DNA from: DASPKX01 sp035627835
Lineage (GTDB): Bacteria > Verrucomicrobiota > Verrucomicrobiia > Limisphaerales > SXQI01
Length of the DNA: 19,114 bases
Direction: 5' to 3'
Assembly (NCBI GenBank): GCA_035627835.1
Contig: DASPKX010000048.1
Span: forward strand, 1 to 19,114
The position numbers were made by a program, and so were the translations under genes. Positions 16,089 to 19,114 of the stretch are shown here, piece after piece. The number at the start of each line of letters is the position of its first letter. Position 1 is the first letter of the stretch. The notes beneath the pieces were generated by a model, which was not told the origin of the DNA, ran no database searches, and was given only the letters and a program-made list of their open reading frames with translations.

Positions 16089-16157
16089 CGGAGTGCAAGC
16101 GCGCACCGCGCGGGCAGGCGCAGGTGACGAAACCCGCGAAGAGCCTGTCGTGGCAGG
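16089..16157. other. Convergent junction of the two signalling units, no clear terminator
   Basis: These 69 bases separate the stop codons of the hybrid kinase and the response regulator. Two short hairpins are possible: CGCGC-ACC-GCGCG (16100-16112) and GCCTG ... CAGGC (16143-16158, reaching into the regulator stop codon). Neither has a T-tract on either strand, so transcription from both sides may overlap here. Confidence 0.4.
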
Positions 16158-16595
16158 CTATGATTCCGGGAAGACGTTCAACTCCAGCCAAAAGCTTTTT
16201 ACGGCGCGCATGACCTCCGCCAATTGCGGGGGGGACGCGGGCTTCACGAGGAACGAGTTGCAGCCCGTCTCGTACGCGCTCGATATGTCGCCGTCCTCCC
16301 TTGAGGTGGTGAGCATGATCACGACAACACGGCGAAGATGCGGGCGTTTCCGAACCCATTGCAGCACTTCCAGGCCGTTTCGCTTTGGCAGCTTTAGATC
16401 CAATAACACCAGAATTGGGAGCGGTGAGGAACCACTCCCGGCGCTCCCGATCCGTTCGAGGTAATCGATAGCCTGCTGGCCGTCCGTGACGATGTGCAAC
16501 GGGTTCGGGATTTGGGCCGCCGCGATTGCACGCTTCATAAAGAAGACGTCGTCGGGGTTGTCTTCAACCAAGAGGATTGGCCGCAGGGTTGTCAT
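16158..16595 (-). CDS. Single-domain response regulator, Rcp1-like
   Basis: 145 residues from the ATG at 16595, chosen because it forms an ATGA overlap with the stop of the kinase gene; a TTG at 16616 would add seven residues inside that gene. It is a complete receiver with no output domain: LLVEDNPDD (8-16, Glu11 and Asp12), phosphoacceptor Asp66 in LVLLDLKLPKRNG, Thr96-Thr97, and Lys118 in FLVKPA. The motifs VEDNPDD and LDLKLPKRNG and the long alpha4 region are those of Rcp1-type regulators paired with phytochrome-class kinases. It probably accepts phosphate from the kinase encoded just before it, and perhaps also from the hybrid kinase on the other strand. With no DNA-binding domain, its output must be protein-protein contact or onward phosphotransfer. 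Last gene of the KaiC-kinase-regulator operon. Confidence 0.92.
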   Translation of the reverse strand: MTTLRPILLVEDNPDDVFFMKRAIAAAQIPNPLHIVTDGQQAIDYLERIGSAGSGSSPLPILVLLDLKLPKRNGLEVLQWVRKRPHLRRVVVIMLTTSREDGDISSAYETGCNSFLVKPASPPQLAEVMRAVKSFWLELNVFPES

Positions 16596-17737
16596 GCGGA
16601 TTGAAGCTCTATCCAAAACGTGCTCCCCCGCCCCGGCTGCGATTCCAGGCCAACCTTCCCACCCATCCTTTCAACAGCTTTATGCACGATGGCCAGGCCG
16701 ATGCCGGTACCGTCGTAATTTTCTGCCTCAGGGCCCCGCTCGAATATGCGGAAGATTCGTTGTTGATGGGAGGGATCAATGCCGACCCCATTATCGCGGA
16801 AGTAAACTCGCACACTGCCGTCGATGGGCTCGTTCCAAATTTCGACCCTTGGCCTTGTGCCCGGCGCCACGAACTTCACCGCGTTGGTGAGGACGTTGGA
16901 GATGCACTGCGTTAAAAATGCCTCGTGCCCTTTCACGCGCAGGAAAGGGGGGCGGACGACGATCTCGGCGTTGGCTGGATGCAATTCGCTGTAACTTTCC
17001 AGAACCTGGCGAATGAGCGGCTCTGGATCGAGCGGCGATATTTGAACGTCGCTCTTGGAAAACCGGCTAAACGTGAGGATGTCCTGCACGAGCGAATCGA
17101 GCCGGGCGGAGGCGGAGCGAATTCGCTCCAGGAAAAGACGCCCCTGGTCGTCGAGGCGGTGCGCATATTCCTCGATTAAATAATGCGAGTAGCCTTGCAT
17201 GGCTCGCAAGGGCGCGCGCAGATCATGGGAAACGGTGTAAGAGAAGGCTTCCAACTCGGCAATGGTGGCTTCGAGGCGTTTTGTCCGATCACGCACCAGA
17301 TCCTCGAGGCCATCCATCATGCCACGGACCTGGTACTGGCGGCGCCTTGCCCGCATGGCTGCTTGAACTGCGCGGATCAACGTCAAAGCACGGAAAGGGC
17401 GCTCTATCAACGCGAGGTTTGCTGACTCCCCAAACGCGCTCACGGCGCGGAGGCTCGCCTGGGTTAAGTCGCCGCCGGTGGTGACGATGATGATCGGAAG
17501 GTCCGACCATGACGGCTGCGACTGCAGCAAATCGACCGTCCCGCTCGTTGGGCCATGGGGGAACGCTTCTTCCGCAACGAGCAGAACACCAGCGCCTTCC
17601 CGCGCGAGGGCGCACAACTCGGGTTCGTCACGCGCAATAACCGTTTGGAAGCCGCTTTCCCTCAGCAGTGAAGCAGTCTGCACCGAATCCGCCCCATAAG
17701 GAGCGAGGATAATGACGCGCTCCTCGATGTCGCTCAC
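16592..17737 (-). CDS. Histidine kinase with N-terminal pseudo-receiver, phytochrome-class HisKA
   Basis: 381 residues, starting with GTG at 17737, which overlaps the KaiC-like stop as GTGA. Residues 5-130 fold like a receiver (RVIILAPYGADSV ... PIIIVTTGG ... LIERPFRALTLIRAV), but the phosphoacceptor position reads LVAEEAF (about 53-59). Glu/Ala stands in for Asp, Arg113 in ERPF replaces the conserved Lys, and the acidic pair is absent, so it should not be phosphorylated. A coiled linker (130-160, RARRRQYQVRGMMDGLEDLV) follows. HisKA has His171 in SYTVSHDLRAPLRAMQGY. The ATPase domain has the N-box CISNVLTNAVKF (278-289), FRDNGVGI (313-320) and GTGIGLAI (343-350). There are no membrane segments, so it is cytoplasmic. 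This kinase type is characteristically encoded beside KaiC-like ATPases, as here. It probably reads the KaiC-like protein through the pseudo-receiver and passes phosphate to the 145-residue regulator. Confidence 0.9.
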   Translation of the reverse strand: MSDIEERVIILAPYGADSVQTASLLRESGFQTVIARDEPELCALAREGAGVLLVAEEAFPHGPTSGTVDLLQSQPSWSDLPIIIVTTGGDLTQASLRAVSAFGESANLALIERPFRALTLIRAVQAAMRARRRQYQVRGMMDGLEDLVRDRTKRLEATIAELEAFSYTVSHDLRAPLRAMQGYSHYLIEEYAHRLDDQGRLFLERIRSASARLDSLVQDILTFSRFSKSDVQISPLDPEPLIRQVLESYSELHPANAEIVVRPPFLRVKGHEAFLTQCISNVLTNAVKFVAPGTRPRVEIWNEPIDGSVRVYFRDNGVGIDPSHQQRIFRIFERGPEAENYDGTGIGLAIVHKAVERMGGKVGLESQPGRGSTFWIELQSA

Positions 17738-19114
17738 ACGTCGTCCTTTTCGGACACGAAGGCTTCGCCTTCCTCACCAGTGAACACCGGGGTGCCAGTC
17801 AAAACTCCTCGGAAGGTGGTCAGAGCCGGTCCGATATTCACACCGCGCTCGTTAACATAGAACTCGCGGATCGTCGCCTCGTGCATGCCCGTCCGCTTCT
17901 TCACCACAGAGATCGCTTTCTTAATTCGACCCTGGGCTTCAAAGAAGCGGAGCAAGACCACAGTGTCAGCCAGGTAAGTCACATCCACGGGAGATTGCAT
18001 GGAGCCGACCAAACCGTGCTGGGCGATCGTCATAATGCTCATGACGCCGTGTTGGCTCAGATAGGTCAGCAGTTCATGAAGTTGAAGGCTCATGAAGCGC
18101 TCATCGGGCATGGCTTTCAAATAGCCGTTCAGGCTGTCGATGATGGCCACGCGCGCGCCGAAGTCTTCCACGGCCCCCCTCAGGATGCTGGACAATTCGC
18201 CTGGGGACAGTTCCGCCGGGTCAATCTGAACTACTTTGATTAGCCCTTCGGAGATGTATCGCTGAGCTTCGATCTGCAGAGAGGCGTTGCGGCGAGCGAG
18301 CGTCTGCTTGTTTTCGTCGAAAATGCAAACGATGGAGCGTTCGCCTCGGCTCGCGGCGGCCACCGCATGCTGCATCGCAAGTGTGCTTTTTCCCGCGCCT
18401 GCGGGACCGAGAAGCAATGTGCTCGTGCCCCGATCGAGCCCGCCGCCGAGCAGCGCGTCAAACTCAGGGATGCCGCTGGTGACCGGCTCGACTTTATAAT
18501 CCCGCGCATGTTCGCCAGCAACGAGGCGCGGGAACACACGGAGACCGCCCTTGGCGATGATGAAATCGTGAACGCCCTCCCGGAACTTCACACCACGAAG
18601 CTTATTCACCTGGAGTTGGCGGCGTTGCGTCCCATACGAAAGCGGCAGACGCAGGAGGCTAATCACCCCATGCGCGATGCTTTGGACGTGAAGGTCACTC
18701 GCTTCCGCGGACTGGTCATCCAGCAAGAGCACGGTGCATGAGTGGCCGGCAAAGAACTGCTTCAGCCGCAGGATCTCGCGGCGGTACCGCAGTGGGGCTT
18801 CCGCCAGCAAACGGAACTCTGAGAGCGAATCGATCACCACGCGTTTCGGCTTCACGCGCTGGATCTCGTTGATGAGCAAGTCTGCGGTCTTTTTAAGCTC
18901 GATCACCGAGGGATGGAAGAATGTGTTCTCCTTAACATCGCCCAGCATCTGCTCGACGGCAGATAATTCCAGGATGGCGAGCTTGGATAGATCGAACCCG
19001 TGCGACTCCGCGACGGAAAACAATTCATCACGAGTCTCCGAAAGGGTGAGATATAAACCAGCTTCGCCGCGAGCAGCGCCCTCTAAAAGAAACTGGAGAG
19101 CGAATGTCGTTTTG
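17734..19114 (-). CDS. KaiC-like double RecA-domain ATPase (partial at right edge)
   Basis: 459 residues are visible; the frame runs off the right edge in the middle of the first Walker A motif (KTTFALQFLLEGA), so only the extreme N-terminus is missing. The TTG at 19021-19023 is internal, not a start. Domain CI has SETRDELF, Walker B RVVIDSLSEF and the segment ISLLRLP. Domain CII has an intact Walker A, GPAGAGKST (18382-18408), an acidic pair Asp-Glu in CIFDENK (about 18313-18318) where clock KaiC has Glu-Glu, Walker B RVAIIDSLNGY (Asp at 18136-18138) and the family-typical end (HEATIREFYV, FRGVLTGTPVF). The place of the clock phosphosites Ser431/Thr432 reads Thr-Tyr (17974-17979). It binds and hydrolyses ATP and probably forms hexamers. 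First visible gene of the operon with the kinase and regulator. KaiC-like is sure; a circadian role is not implied. Confidence 0.92.
   Translation of the reverse strand, partial: KTTFALQFLLEGAARGEAGLYLTLSETRDELFSVAESHGFDLSKLAILELSAVEQMLGDVKENTFFHPSVIELKKTADLLINEIQRVKPKRVVIDSLSEFRLLAEAPLRYRREILRLKQFFAGHSCTVLLLDDQSAEASDLHVQSIAHGVISLLRLPLSYGTQRRQLQVNKLRGVKFREGVHDFIIAKGGLRVFPRLVAGEHARDYKVEPVTSGIPEFDALLGGGLDRGTSTLLLGPAGAGKSTLAMQHAVAAASRGERSIVCIFDENKQTLARRNASLQIEAQRYISEGLIKVVQIDPAELSPGELSSILRGAVEDFGARVAIIDSLNGYLKAMPDERFMSLQLHELLTYLSQHGVMSIMTIAQHGLVGSMQSPVDVTYLADTVVLLRFFEAQGRIKKAISVVKKRTGMHEATIREFYVNERGVNIGPALTTFRGVLTGTPVFTGEEGEAFVSEKDDV

Noticed and set aside
16596..16616. Longer start (TTG 16616) for the response regulator
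   Set aside because: ATG 16595 gives the standard receiver N-terminus and the 4-base ATGA overlap with the kinase stop.
19021..19023. TTG as the start codon of the KaiC-like gene
   Set aside because: The same frame continues to the window edge and encodes the end of a Walker A motif and SETRDE, so the gene starts outside the window.
17734..19114. Calling the gene a true circadian kaiC
   Set aside because: No kaiA or kaiB is visible, the clock phosphosites are altered, and the operon context is that of KaiC-like signalling ATPases.

Overview
The window looks like chromosomal DNA of a free-living member of the PVC group, most likely a Verrucomicrobiota bacterium. Three things point there. First, a secreted c-type-cytochrome protein (PSCyt1/DUF1587/DUF1595/DUF1592/DUF1588/DUF1585) is followed by a Tat-exported DUF1552 protein, a pair that is greatly expanded in Planctomycetota and Verrucomicrobiota. 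Second, a small secreted protein carries the 'STNL-W ... FYR' module common in verrucomicrobial exported proteins. Third, the intergenic DNA is rich in palindromes and purine-rich tracts. This placement is inference; there is no rRNA or other marker gene in the window. No tRNA, rRNA, CRISPR array, transposase, integrase or phage gene was seen.

Left part (1-6880). The C-terminal half of a large M14-type carboxypeptidase (+) enters from the left edge. It converges on a class I aspartate aminotransferase (-), and a strong hairpin terminator lies between them. A 376-base gene-free stretch with two hairpins and a purine-rich tract follows. Then comes a tight three-gene minus-strand operon that reads cupin/phosphomannose-isomerase-like protein, TIM-barrel sugar-phosphate isomerase/epimerase, and Gfo/Idh/MocA oxidoreductase. 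This looks like a cytoplasmic carbohydrate or cyclitol conversion pathway of unknown substrate.

Middle part (6880-12660). A short secreted DUF6174-like protein (+) converges on an isolated DUF2726 PD-(D/E)XK-type nuclease-like gene (-). The two-gene DUF1592/DUF1552 operon (+) follows: a haem-binding exported protein and a Tat substrate.

Right part (12858-19114). This is a signalling block. A 1076-residue hybrid histidine kinase (REC-PAS-GAF-like-PAS-PAS-HisKA-HATPase-REC, +) converges on a three-gene minus-strand operon. That operon reads KaiC-like double RecA ATPase (cut by the right edge), histidine kinase with a degenerate receiver domain at its N-terminus, and single-domain Rcp1-like response regulator. 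Its genes overlap by 4 bases at both junctions, so they are probably translationally coupled. No kaiA or kaiB is visible. The KaiC-kinase-regulator operon is the most interesting system here: a clock-protein homologue apparently wired directly into a two-component pathway, with the large hybrid kinase next door as a possible partner.

All domain calls come from reading the translated sequence; no database search was run.
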